From the NCBI GenBank assembly GCA_016213125.1, contig JACRBR010000274.1, positions 1-14,689 of the forward strand: a stretch of 14,689 bases of DNA, read 5' to 3'. The stretch is from Chloroflexota bacterium. GTDB taxonomy: Bacteria; Chloroflexota; Dehalococcoidia; DSTF01; JACRBR01. Of the stretch, positions 1 through 7,156 are shown piece by piece; the first letter of the stretch is position 1, and each line of letters begins with the position of its first letter. The translations under genes and the position numbers were made by a program. Below the pieces are notes generated by a model. That model was not told where the DNA came from. It worked only from the letters and a program-made list of their open reading frames with translations, and ran no database searches.

Positions 1-2
1 GG

Positions 3-830
3 GCGGGCGGCGAGCTGGTGCGGCGGCCGCACATCGTCGGGTACAACTGCGCGGGCGTGGTGCGCGAGGTAGGGGCGGAGGTGACGGACCGGAAGGCGGG
101 CGACCGCGTGACCGCGCTGATGGCGAACGGGTCGCACGCGGAGCTGGTGTCGGTGCCGTCGACATCGACATGGGTGGTGCCGGACGGCGTGACGTTCGAG
201 CAGGCGGCGTGCGTGCCGGTGGCGTTCGGGACGGCGCACGACTGCGTGCACGAGTTCGGGCGCGTGAAGGCGGGCGAGACCGTGCTCATCCAGGCGGGGA
301 CCTCCGGCGTGGGGATCGCGTGCGTACAGATCGCGAAGCGGGCGGGGGCGACCGTCCTCGCGACGTCGTCGTCGGACGAGAAGCTGGAGCGGCTGCGGGC
401 ATACGGGATGGACCAGGGCGTGAACTACGCCAGCGGCGACTTTGTGGCGCAGGTGCGGAAGCTCACGAACGGGCAGGGCGCGGACCTCATCGTTGATTCG
501 GTTGGCGGGAAGACGCTGGAGGGGAGCATCCTGTGCGCCGCCTACCGCGGGCGGGTGATCACGGTCGGGAACGTGAGCCGCGAGGGCAAGGGCATCGACG
601 TGGGGCCGCTGTCGGGGGCGAACGCGTCGCTGACGGGCGTGTTCTTCGGGCTGGAGACGTTCCGCTCGGCCGCGCGGGTGGTGCCGATGATGAACCAGAT
701 CCTGGCGGACATCGCGAAGGGCGACCTTCGGGTCGCGGTCGACCGGACGTACCCGCTGTCGGAGGCGGCGGCGGCGCACGCATACATCGAGTCGCGGGCG
801 GCGTTTGGGCGGGTGGTGCTGGTGCCGTAG
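3..830 (+). CDS. Zinc-type/quinone oxidoreductase (MDR family), 3' part
   Basis: NAD(P)H-dependent medium-chain dehydrogenase/reductase of the quinone oxidoreductase (zeta-crystallin) type, which reduces quinones or enoyl-type substrates in the cytosol. The visible protein has the tail of the catalytic GroES-like domain (HIVGYNCAGVV, the usual 'PG.d.aGvV' strand) followed by the Rossmann domain with the dinucleotide loop AGTSGVG, then the typical helix and GA.V.AT strand. It ends with the family's closing stretch (AFGRVVLVP). Members are usually about 320-330 residues; about 275 are visible. The frame stays open to the window edge and an in-frame GTG at 18 lies inside conserved sequence, so the gene almost certainly starts upstream. 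No zinc-ligand cysteines are seen in the visible part, which favours the quinone reductase branch. It converges on the aconitase gene across 101 bp. The family call is firm; the substrate is unknown. Confidence 0.88.
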   Translation, partial: AGGELVRRPHIVGYNCAGVVREVGAEVTDRKAGDRVTALMANGSHAELVSVPSTSTWVVPDGVTFEQAACVPVAFGTAHDCVHEFGRVKAGETVLIQAGTSGVGIACVQIAKRAGATVLATSSSDEKLERLRAYGMDQGVNYASGDFVAQVRKLTNGQGADLIVDSVGGKTLEGSILCAAYRGRVITVGNVSREGKGIDVGPLSGANASLTGVFFGLETFRSAARVVPMMNQILADIAKGDLRVAVDRTYPLSEAAAAHAYIESRAAFGRVVLVP

Positions 831-834
831 GGCT

Positions 835-904
835 AGTCGTCAGTCATCAGTCGTCAGTCGTCAGTGGTCGGATGTCAGTCATCGATCATCAGCGGTCAGT
901 CTAA
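835..904 (+). repeat. Heptanucleotide tandem repeat, consensus AGTCRTC
   Basis: Ten consecutive 7-nt units keep phase: AGTCGTC, AGTCATC, AGTCGTC, AGTCGTC, AGTGGTC, GGATGTC, AGTCATC, GATCATC, AGCGGTC, AGTCTAA. The array starts 4 nt after the stop codon of the oxidoreductase gene and fills most of the gap to the convergent aconitase stop. It resembles the short tandemly repeated repetitive (STRR) heptamers known from heterocystous cyanobacteria. Function is unknown. Confidence 0.85.
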
Positions 905-931
905 GTGACGCCAGAGCGGATCGCGTCTTAT

Positions 932-3694
932 TCACTTCACGAGCTGTCGGAGGACGAAGGGGAGGATGCCGCCGTGGGTGTAGTAGTCGAGTTCGACCGG
1001 GGTGTCGATGCGGCAGAGGGCCTGGAAGGTCTTCGCGACGCCGTCTGGTGATATCGCTCTTACCGTCACGCGCTGGCCGGGCTTGATGGCGGCGATGCCT
1101 TCGATGTCGTAGGTCTCCTCGCCGGTAAGGGCGAGGGTCTCGCGGTCCTGGCCGGGCTCGAACTGCAGCGGGAGGACGCCCATACCGATGAGGTTGCTGC
1201 GATGGATGCGCTCGTAGGACTTCGCGATGACGGCGCGGACGCCGAGGAGCGCGGTGCCCTTCGCCGCCCAGTCGCGCGATGAGCCGGTGCCGTACTCCGC
1301 GCCGGCAATGATGATGAGCGGCACGCCCTCGGCCTGGTAGCGCTCCGACGCCTCGAAGATGGTCATCTGGTCGCCGGAGGGGAGGTGGCGGGTGAGGCCG
1401 CCCTCCGTGCCGGGGGCGATCTGGTTGCGGAGGCGCACGTTGGCGAAGGTGCCGCGCACCATGACCTCGTGGTTGCCGCGGCGCGTGCCGTAGGAGTTGA
1501 AGTCCTCGGGCGCGACCTCGTGGTGCATGAGGTATTTCGCGGCGGGCGAGGTCTTCGCGATGCTGCCGGCGGGCGAGATGTGGTCGGTGGTGACGCTGTC
1601 GCCGAGCATGGCCAGCACGCGGGCGGCGCGCACGTCGGATGGCGGCGTGGGATCGATCGACATGCCGTCGAAGTACGGGGGCTTGCGGATGTAGGTGCTG
1701 TCCTCGTCCCAGGCGAATCGCTCGCCATGTGGGATATCAAGCGCGCGCCACTCGTCGGTACCTTCGAAGACGTGGGCGTACTTCGCGCGGAACTGCTCGG
1801 ACTTGACCGACGTACGGATGGCATCGCGGACCTGCTGCTGCGTGGGCCAGATGTCGCGCAGGTACACGGGGGCGCCGTCCTTGTCCATGCCGAGGGGCTC
1901 GCGCTGGAGGTCGATGTCCATGGTGCCGGCGAGCGCGTAGGCGACGACGAGCGGGGGCGAGGCGAGATAGTTCGCACGGACCTCCTGCTGGACGCGGCCC
2001 TCGAAGTTGCGGTTGCCGGAGAGCACGGAACAGGCGACAAGGTTGTGGTCGCGGATCGCGCTCGAGACGGCGTCGGGGAGGGGGCCGCTGTTGCCGATGC
2101 AGGTCGTGCAGCCGTAGCCGACCAGGTAGAAGCCGAGCTGTTCGAGATACGGCGTGAGGCCGGCCGCATTGAAGTACTCGGTCACGACCTGTGAGCCGGG
2201 GGCGAGCGACGTCTTCACCCACGGTTTCGCCGTGAGACCACGCTCGGCGGCGTTCTTCGCGAGGAGGCCGGCGGCCAGCATGACGGCGGGATTCGAGGTG
2301 TTCGTGCACGATGTGATGGCGGCGATGACGACGGAGCCGTGGGTGAGGGTGTAGGTGTTCCCGGCATCGGTGACGGCAACCCGCTCGAACGGGTCGTCCA
2401 TCGGGGCGACGTCTGTGGTGGCCGGGCTACCACCCTCGCTGACCCAGCGGCTGAGGCGCTCGGGGTCGATCACGTTGCACTGCTCGAAGGTCGAGAGGGC
2501 CTTGCGCCACTCGTGCTTGCTGCGCGAGAGCGGCACCCGGTCCTGCGGGCGTTTCGGGCCGGCGATGCTCGGCTCGACATCCGCCAGATCGAGTGCCAGC
2601 GAGTCGGAAAAGTGCGGCTCGGGCGTGTCGTCCGTGCGGAAGAGGCCCTGCGCTTTCGCGTACGCCTCGACCAGTGCTACGACGGCGTCGGGGCGGCCGG
2701 TGAAGCGCAGGTACGACAGCGTCTCGGCGTCGATGGGGAAGAAGCCCATCGTCGCACCGTACTCCGGGGCCATGTTCGCGATGGTCGCGCGGTCGGGCAG
2801 CGATAGCGCGGAGAGGCCGGGGCCGTAGAACTCGACGAACTTGCCGACGACGCCTTTCTTGCGGAGCATCTCCGTCACCATGAGTACGAGGTCGGTGGCG
2901 GTTGCACCCTCGGGGAGCTGGCCGGTGAGCTTGAAGCCGATGACCTGCGGGGTGAGCATGGGCATGGGCTGGCCAAGCATCGCCGCTTCGGCCTCGATGC
3001 CGCCGACTCCCCAGCCGAGGACGCCGAGGCCGTTGATCATCGTGGTGTGCGAGTCCGTACCGACGACGGTGTCCGGATAGACGACCACGCCAGCGTCCTC
3101 GGCGCGCTCGAAGACGACGGAGGCGAGGTACTCGAGGTTCACCTGGTGGACGATGCCGGTGTCGGGCGGGACGACGCGGAGGTCGTTGAAGGAGTCCTGT
3201 CCCCAGCGCAGCAGCGCGTACCGTTCGGTGTTGCGCTCCATCTCCCTGCGGGCGTTGAAGAGGAAGGCCGCGTTCGTGCCGAACTGGTCCACCTGCACGG
3301 AGTGGTCGATCACGAGGTCGGAGGGCTGCAGGGGGTTGATGCGGCGGGGATCGCCGCCGAGGTCCTTAATGGCGTCGCGCATGGCGGCAAGGTCGACGAC
3401 GCAGGGGACGCCCGTGAAGTCCTGCATGAGGACGCGGGCGGGCCGGAACTGGATCTCCTTATCGGAGGGCGCCGTGGGATCCCAGGACGCGAGGGCGGCG
3501 ATGTCGTCCTTCGTGACCGATCGGCCATCCTCGTGACGCACCAGGTTCTCGAGGAGGACCTTGAGGGAGAAGGGCAGGCGCGAGACCGCTCCGGCGCCGG
3601 CGTTCTCGAGCGCGTCGAGGCTGTACATCTCGACCCGGCGGCTGCCGACGGTGAGGCTGGTCCGAGCGCCGAAGCTATCGATGGTGGTGGGCAT
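932..3694 (-). CDS. acnA: Aconitate hydratase A (aconitase)
   Basis: Converts citrate to isocitrate via cis-aconitate in the TCA cycle; a cytosolic [4Fe-4S] enzyme that may also bind RNA when apo (known for the AcnA/IRP1 family). Translation gives 920 residues, the normal AcnA length. All cluster ligands are visible: Cys in ITSCTN (about residue 463) and the pair in GYGCTTCIG (about 529 and 532). Other family signatures are VVGTDSHTTM (about 211), SGNRNFEGR (about 559), GDSVTTDHISPAG (about 698) and the swivel-domain GAEYGTGSSRDWAAKG (about 798). I chose ATG 3694 over an in-frame GTG at 3712 because AAGGAG lies 9 nt upstream of the ATG, while a TACAAT box leaves the GTG almost no leader. Monocistronic, convergent with the oxidoreductase gene and divergent from the regulator pair. 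Confidence 0.97.
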   Translation of the reverse strand: MPTTIDSFGARTSLTVGSRRVEMYSLDALENAGAGAVSRLPFSLKVLLENLVRHEDGRSVTKDDIAALASWDPTAPSDKEIQFRPARVLMQDFTGVPCVVDLAAMRDAIKDLGGDPRRINPLQPSDLVIDHSVQVDQFGTNAAFLFNARREMERNTERYALLRWGQDSFNDLRVVPPDTGIVHQVNLEYLASVVFERAEDAGVVVYPDTVVGTDSHTTMINGLGVLGWGVGGIEAEAAMLGQPMPMLTPQVIGFKLTGQLPEGATATDLVLMVTEMLRKKGVVGKFVEFYGPGLSALSLPDRATIANMAPEYGATMGFFPIDAETLSYLRFTGRPDAVVALVEAYAKAQGLFRTDDTPEPHFSDSLALDLADVEPSIAGPKRPQDRVPLSRSKHEWRKALSTFEQCNVIDPERLSRWVSEGGSPATTDVAPMDDPFERVAVTDAGNTYTLTHGSVVIAAITSCTNTSNPAVMLAAGLLAKNAAERGLTAKPWVKTSLAPGSQVVTEYFNAAGLTPYLEQLGFYLVGYGCTTCIGNSGPLPDAVSSAIRDHNLVACSVLSGNRNFEGRVQQEVRANYLASPPLVVAYALAGTMDIDLQREPLGMDKDGAPVYLRDIWPTQQQVRDAIRTSVKSEQFRAKYAHVFEGTDEWRALDIPHGERFAWDEDSTYIRKPPYFDGMSIDPTPPSDVRAARVLAMLGDSVTTDHISPAGSIAKTSPAAKYLMHHEVAPEDFNSYGTRRGNHEVMVRGTFANVRLRNQIAPGTEGGLTRHLPSGDQMTIFEASERYQAEGVPLIIIAGAEYGTGSSRDWAAKGTALLGVRAVIAKSYERIHRSNLIGMGVLPLQFEPGQDRETLALTGEETYDIEGIAAIKPGQRVTVRAISPDGVAKTFQALCRIDTPVELDYYTHGGILPFVLRQLVK

Positions 3695-3703
3695 GGCAGG
3701 GTG

Positions 3704-3709
3704 CTCCTT
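3704..3709 (-). promoter_or_regulatory. Ribosome binding site of aconitase
   Basis: AAGGAG on the minus strand, 9 nt before ATG 3694. It overlaps the codons that would follow the alternative GTG at 3712, so it decides the start in favour of the ATG. Confidence 0.75.
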
Positions 3710-3726
3710 CACGAGGGGATCAGCTC

Positions 3727-3732
3727 ATTGTA
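3727..3732 (-). promoter_or_regulatory. -10 box upstream of aconitase
   Basis: TACAAT (5 of 6 to TATAAT) on the minus strand. Transcription would begin near 3720, giving a leader of about 26 nt that contains the AAGGAG site. No convincing -35 hexamer is seen at 16-18 nt, so the assignment rests on the -10 box and its position. Confidence 0.45.
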
Positions 3733-3916
3733 GTTCCGGGGCGGCGTAGGAGGGCGGTCGGCGGTGGAGGTCGGCAGGGCCGGGATGGGTGGCGGGCGCA
3801 TGCAAGCAGTCCGGGCGCTGCGGCTTCAGGCGCGAGGCCGATACCACAGGCTGAGGGCCGGGGTTACTACTGGCGAGGTGCACGTAGAAAAGCGTGCTGT
3901 GTGGAAATCGTAGCCG
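3733..3916. other. Intergenic stretch with no recognised gene
   Basis: Part of the 311-bp gap between the divergent aconitase and regulator genes. I see no credible ORF or tRNA here. The one local structure noted is a small hairpin, GCACG (3880-3884) with CGTGC (3893-3897) and an A-rich 8-nt loop. Confidence 0.5.
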
Positions 3917-4009
3917 GTGCGAAATTGAAAGGTTCAGGGGGTTGAAATCCTGAGGCCGATCGAGGATGATAGCCCGGAAGGGTGAAGCCCATAACAGGTT
4001 AGCAATTTC
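3917..4009 (+). ncRNA. Structured RNA-like element, possibly a group II intron 5' remnant
   Basis: GAAATTG (3921-3927) pairs perfectly with CAATTTC (4003-4009) and encloses several small stems: TCAGG/CCTGA (3934-3938 with 3949-3953), GGC/GCC (3954-3956 with 3972-3974) and GGGTGAAGCCC (3980-3990). The element opens with GTGCG, the usual 5' end of group II introns. It contains GGGTGAAGCCC and ATAACAGGTTAGC, which resemble the GGGUGA(A/G)AGUCCC and GUAACAGUUAGC segments of domain I in group IIC introns (recalled, not aligned). No reverse transcriptase or domain V is present, so if this is an intron it is only a fragment. It ends 14 nt before the first regulator's ATG, so it could instead be a leader RNA of that operon. 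A promoter-like pair inside it is an alternative explanation of part of the sequence. Confidence 0.4.
3942..3970 (+). promoter_or_regulatory. Candidate promoter of the winged-helix pair
   Basis: TTGAAA (3942-3947) and GATGAT (3965-3970) are separated by 17 nt, matching 5 of 6 and 4 of 6 consensus bases. Transcription would start near 3977, about 47 nt before ATG 4024. It lies inside the structured element, so the two readings compete unless the element is DNA-level or only partly transcribed. Confidence 0.35.
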
Positions 4010-4023
4010 CTGAAAGAGTCTTC

Positions 4024-4755
4024 ATGGTCAGCCGACCGACGCTCGGCGCAGATTCAATCGCAACCGTTTCCGTTCGTCCCGCGTGGAGCTTCTTGACAAA
4101 CCACGCGGTCCTGCTGGTGTACGTCGCCCTCCACCCGGACTCCACTGTCCGGACCATCGCGCTCGACGTGGGCATCACGGAGAGGGCAACGCTGGCCATC
4201 ATGCGGGATCTGGACCTGGAGGGCATTGTCGACCGGCGGCGGACCGGCCGGCGAAATGAGTACTCCGTGAACTTCGGCCGCCTGTCCATGCTGCGCCGGG
4301 GGGGAACGTCGAGTCCACTGACGCCGCGGCTCTTCGTAGACGTGGTGATCAAGACGCTGTTCGAGATCGCTTCGCGGGCAGGGATGGTGGTGCAACATGC
4401 GCCGCCCACGGTCGTGGAAGACAGCGAAAGCCAGGCGCGCGTCGGAAGCTGGGGGTTCTTCACGAACCACATGCTGATCCTGCTGGCTATCGCGCGCGAT
4501 GGATCGCAGACGGTGCGGGAGCTTTCGGGGGCGGCGATGGTGACGGAGCGCGCTGCCGTTGCGATCCTCAACCAGATGGAGGCTGAGGGGATCATCCAGC
4601 GGAGGCGAGAAGGGCGGCGGAACTCGTACACCATTGACTACGACGGGTTCCTGATGTTCCGCGGCTGGCAGTTCGAGACGTGGCGCATTCCGCCGGAGCT
4701 CGTGGACGTAGCGATCACGGGTATCCGCATGCTGGCAAGCAGATCAGGGGCGTGA
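4024..4755 (+). CDS. Tandem double winged-helix regulator (TNH-type), first of two
   Basis: Probable cytosolic DNA-binding regulator of 243 residues built from two copies of one winged-helix module. Module 1 spans residues 21-87 (WSFLTNH ... TVR ... ITERATLAIMRDLDLEG ... GRRNEYSV) and module 2 spans 143-216 (WGFFTNH ... TVR ... VTERAAVAILNQMEAEG ... GRRNSYTI). About 27 of 67 aligned positions are identical between the modules. Each is followed by a related helix (FVDVVIKTLFEIASRAG and LVDVAITGIRMLASRSG), so the repeat covers nearly the whole protein. The W.FLTNH ... ITERA ... EG ... GRRN.Y pattern matches single-module MarR/ArsR-like proteins common in Actinobacteria and Chloroflexota; two modules in one chain is unusual. 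No ligand domain or metal-binding cysteines are seen. The ribosome site is weak (GAAAGAG). It is followed after 22 bp by a paralogue. Confidence 0.82.
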   Translation: MVSRPTLGADSIATVSVRPAWSFLTNHAVLLVYVALHPDSTVRTIALDVGITERATLAIMRDLDLEGIVDRRRTGRRNEYSVNFGRLSMLRRGGTSSPLTPRLFVDVVIKTLFEIASRAGMVVQHAPPTVVEDSESQARVGSWGFFTNHMLILLAIARDGSQTVRELSGAAMVTERAAVAILNQMEAEGIIQRRREGRRNSYTIDYDGFLMFRGWQFETWRIPPELVDVAITGIRMLASRSGA

Positions 4756-4777
4756 GATAAAGCGGCAGGCGAGAGAG

Positions 4778-5470
4778 ATGACGAGCCCGGGCATTGGAGT
4801 GCCGCGCCCTGTCCAGCCGGCGCGGCCAACCTGGACGTTCCTGACGAATCATCCGGTCATCCTGATGTTCGTCGTGCAACATCCGGAATCAACCGTCCGC
4901 GTGATCTCACAGGGAGTCGGACTGACGGAGCGCGCTGCGCTCGCGATCCTGCGCGATCTGGACGACGAGGGACTGGTGGACCGCCATCGCAACGGACGTA
5001 ACAACACGTACGTCGTGAACTACAGCCGGCTCCGGGGACTCGCGAGCGGAACGGAGATGGATCCCGCGGTATTCGCCGTGGTCGGTGCGCTTATCTCCAT
5101 CTCGCCCGAGGCGAGAAAGACAGCGCGCGACCACCAGCCGACGGCGCACGACAAGCGTCCGCGCGAGACGGTGTTCGAGTTTTTCACGAACCACACGCAG
5201 ATGCTGGCGGCCATCGCGCGCGACAGCTCGGCGACCGTGCGCGATCTGGCCGCGCGGGTGCGGGTTACGGAGCGCGCGGCCATGTCCATCTTGAGCCAGC
5301 TTGAGGCCGAGGGGATCGTCCAGCGGCACCGCGAGGGCCGCCGCAACAGATACACGATCGACCTGGAAGCGTTCCGTTCGTTCCGCGGGTGGCAATACAA
5401 CGGCTGGGCGGTGCCGAAGCCGCTGGTGAACGTCGCGGTGGAGGCGGTACGGGCGATCGGGCGGCTGTAG
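4778..5470 (+). CDS. Tandem double winged-helix regulator (TNH-type), second of two
   Basis: Paralogue of the preceding gene, 230 residues, with the same two-module layout: module 1 at residues 19-85 (WTFLTNH ... GLTERAALAILRDLDDEG) and module 2 at 133-206 (FEFFTNH ... VTERAAMSILSQLEAEG ... GRRNRYTI), followed by FRGWQ as in the neighbour. Counting by eye, module 1 matches module 1 of the neighbour at about 43 of 67 positions, and module 2 matches module 2 at about 48 of 74. Modules within one chain agree at only about 40%, so the internal duplication came before the gene duplication. The start at ATG 4778 follows GAGAGAG and leaves a 22-bp gap after the first gene, so the two are probably cotranscribed. 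It is likely a DNA-binding regulator, perhaps a partner of the first; target unknown. Confidence 0.82.
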   Translation: MTSPGIGVPRPVQPARPTWTFLTNHPVILMFVVQHPESTVRVISQGVGLTERAALAILRDLDDEGLVDRHRNGRNNTYVVNYSRLRGLASGTEMDPAVFAVVGALISISPEARKTARDHQPTAHDKRPRETVFEFFTNHTQMLAAIARDSSATVRDLAARVRVTERAAMSILSQLEAEGIVQRHREGRRNRYTIDLEAFRSFRGWQYNGWAVPKPLVNVAVEAVRAIGRL

Positions 5471-5472
5471 CG

Positions 5473-5507
5473 AGTTGTCAGTCTTCAGTAATCAGTTCTC
5501 AGTTCTC
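5473..5507 (+). repeat. Heptanucleotide tandem repeat, consensus AGTNNTC
   Basis: Five in-phase 7-nt units, AGTTGTC, AGTCTTC, AGTAATC, AGTTCTC, AGTTCTC, start 2 nt after the stop of the second regulator. Same unit type and orientation relative to the upstream gene as the array at 835-904. Confidence 0.75.
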
Positions 5508-5634
5508 GTTCAAGACCAACGCGCGGCTAACCAGTCCGGCTCGATTCGCCGACGCTACTCCACAGCCCTTCCGCTGCTTGCAGCCCTCCCGAGCGTCACC
5601 GGAGTCCGTGCGTGTCCCTGGGGACGGGGCGGGT

Positions 5635-5640
5635 TACCCT
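5635..5640 (+). promoter_or_regulatory. -10 box for possible leaderless cinA transcript
   Basis: TACCCT (fits TANNNT) ends 6 nt before ATG 5647, the spacing expected if the start codon is also the first transcribed base. No Shine-Dalgarno sequence is visible ahead of the ATG. No -35 match at 17-18 nt. Confidence 0.35.
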
Positions 5641-5646
5641 GCCTGG

Positions 5647-6897
5647 ATGAAGGCTGAAATCCTCTCTATCGGCACGGAGATCCTCCTGGGGGAAATCGTC
5701 GATACGAACGCGGCGTACATCGCGTCGCGCCTGCCGGCCCTGGGGATCGACATCTACTACAAGCACGTGGTGGGGGACAACCTGGAGCGGCTGGCGGAGA
5801 CGATCGGGCGGGCGCGGGAGCGTTCGGACGTCGTGATCTGCACCGGCGGGCTGGGGCCGACGCAGGATGACCTTACGCGCGAGGCGATCAGCGCCGTGAT
5901 GCGCGAGGAGGCGGTGGTGGACCCGCAGCTCGAAGCGAACCTTCGGGGGTTCTTCGAGTCGCGCGGGGTGAAGATGGCCGAACAGAACGTGAAGCAGTGC
6001 TGGCTGATCCCGTCGTCGCGGGCGATCCCGAACCCGCGGGGGACCGCGCCGGGGTGGTGGGTGGAGCGCGACGGCAAGATGATCGTGGCGATGCCTGGGC
6101 CGCCGACGGAGATGACGCGGATGTGGGACAAGGAGGTCTCACCGGAGCTGCTGCGCCGGAATCCCGGCACGATCCTGATCACCCGGACCATCAAGACCGC
6201 GGGGGTGGGCGAGAGCAACGTCGACGAGATGATCACGCCGCTGCAGGAGTCGCAGAACCCGAGCATCGGGACGTACGCCAAGCAGGACGGCGTGCACGTG
6301 CGCCTGGCAGCGAAGGCGCCTGACGAACAGGCAGCGTGGCGGCTGCTGGCGCCGATGGAGGAGGAGATCCGGCTGCGGCTGGGGGCGTTCGTGTGGGGCG
6401 CGGACGACGACACGTTCGAGAGCGTCGTGTGCGACATGATGAAGGAGCGCGGGGTGACGCTGGCGACGATGGAGTCGTGCACGGGCGGTCTGCTGGCGAG
6501 CACGATCACGGATGTGCCGGGATCGTCGTCGTGCTTCCGCGGCGGCCTGGTGTCGTACGCGACGGAGATGAAGATCGCTTGGGGCGTGCCTGCGGAGATC
6601 ATCGAGGAGCACGGGGTGATCAGCGTCGACACGGCGAGGGAGATGGCGCGCGTGGCACGGGAACGTCACGAGGCCAGCGTGGGGATCGGGATTACGGGGG
6701 TGGCAGGACCGGACGAGCAGGAGGGCAAGCCCGTGGGGACGGTACACGTGGCGGTGGACGCGATGTGGGAGTCGCCGCGGACGGTGAGCTACACCTTCAA
6801 CCAGGGGCGGAGCGCTGTGAAGCGGCGGGCGGTGACGACGGCGCTCGCGCTGCTGCGGCAAGCGCTGCTCGCGCACCGAAATGAGGCGATGGTTTAG
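5647..6897 (+). CDS. cinA: CinA family protein (MoCF domain plus PncC-type nicotinamide-nucleotide amidase)
   Basis: CinA proteins join an N-terminal MoCF-like domain, described as an ADP-ribose pyrophosphatase, to a C-terminal PncC domain that deamidates nicotinamide mononucleotide in NAD recycling; both are cytosolic. The protein has 416 residues, normal for full-length CinA. The N-terminal signature is ILSIGTEILLGEIVDTNA (residues 5-22), followed by TGGLGPTQDDLTREA (66-80) and MPGPPTEM (149-156). The PncC domain runs from about 255 to 410 with MESCTGG (275-281), SYATEMK (303-309) and GITGVAGP (348-355). The open frame extends back to 5389 into the previous gene, but ATG 5647 gives exactly the family's N-terminus. 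It lies 176 bp after the regulator pair and probably has its own promoter. Confidence 0.96.
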   Translation: MKAEILSIGTEILLGEIVDTNAAYIASRLPALGIDIYYKHVVGDNLERLAETIGRARERSDVVICTGGLGPTQDDLTREAISAVMREEAVVDPQLEANLRGFFESRGVKMAEQNVKQCWLIPSSRAIPNPRGTAPGWWVERDGKMIVAMPGPPTEMTRMWDKEVSPELLRRNPGTILITRTIKTAGVGESNVDEMITPLQESQNPSIGTYAKQDGVHVRLAAKAPDEQAAWRLLAPMEEEIRLRLGAFVWGADDDTFESVVCDMMKERGVTLATMESCTGGLLASTITDVPGSSSCFRGGLVSYATEMKIAWGVPAEIIEEHGVISVDTAREMARVARERHEASVGIGITGVAGPDEQEGKPVGTVHVAVDAMWESPRTVSYTFNQGRSAVKRRAVTTALALLRQALLAHRNEAMV

Positions 6898-6942
6898 CGG
6901 CGTGAGAGGCTGGACGTGGGACTGGACGTGGGAAGTGAAAAG

Positions 6943-7087
<145 letters not shown>

Positions 7088-7096
7088 CCGTAGTGC

Positions 7097-7102
7097 TAGG
7101 CT
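7097..7102 (+). promoter_or_regulatory. -10 box upstream of the deacetylase
   Basis: TAGGCT (fits TANNNT) would start transcription near 7109, giving a leader of about 48 nt that holds the GAAGGAG site before GTG 7157. It equally fits a leaderless start at ATG 7109. The nearest -35-like sequence (CTGACG, 7072-7077) lies in the repeat array at 19-nt spacing, which is suboptimal. Confidence 0.35.
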
Positions 7103-7143
7103 GGATCCATGCCTGGAGCGAATCTTGAAGGACTTGAGACGAC

Positions 7144-7150
7144 GAAGGAG
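7144..7150 (+). promoter_or_regulatory. Ribosome binding site of the deacetylase
   Basis: GAAGGAG, 6 nt before GTG 7157. It is the strongest Shine-Dalgarno match in this part of the window and favours GTG 7157 over ATG 7109. Confidence 0.65.
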
Positions 7151-7156
7151 CTTCCC

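Noticed and set aside
1385..2194. Long open frame on the + strand opposite aconitase
   Set aside because: Mirror of strong aconitase coding sequence in GC-rich DNA; composition is low-complexity Gly/Val/Ala/Asp with no domain.
5389..5646. 86-residue N-terminal extension of CinA
   Set aside because: It overlaps the preceding gene and the heptamer array, and the family N-terminus begins exactly at 5647.
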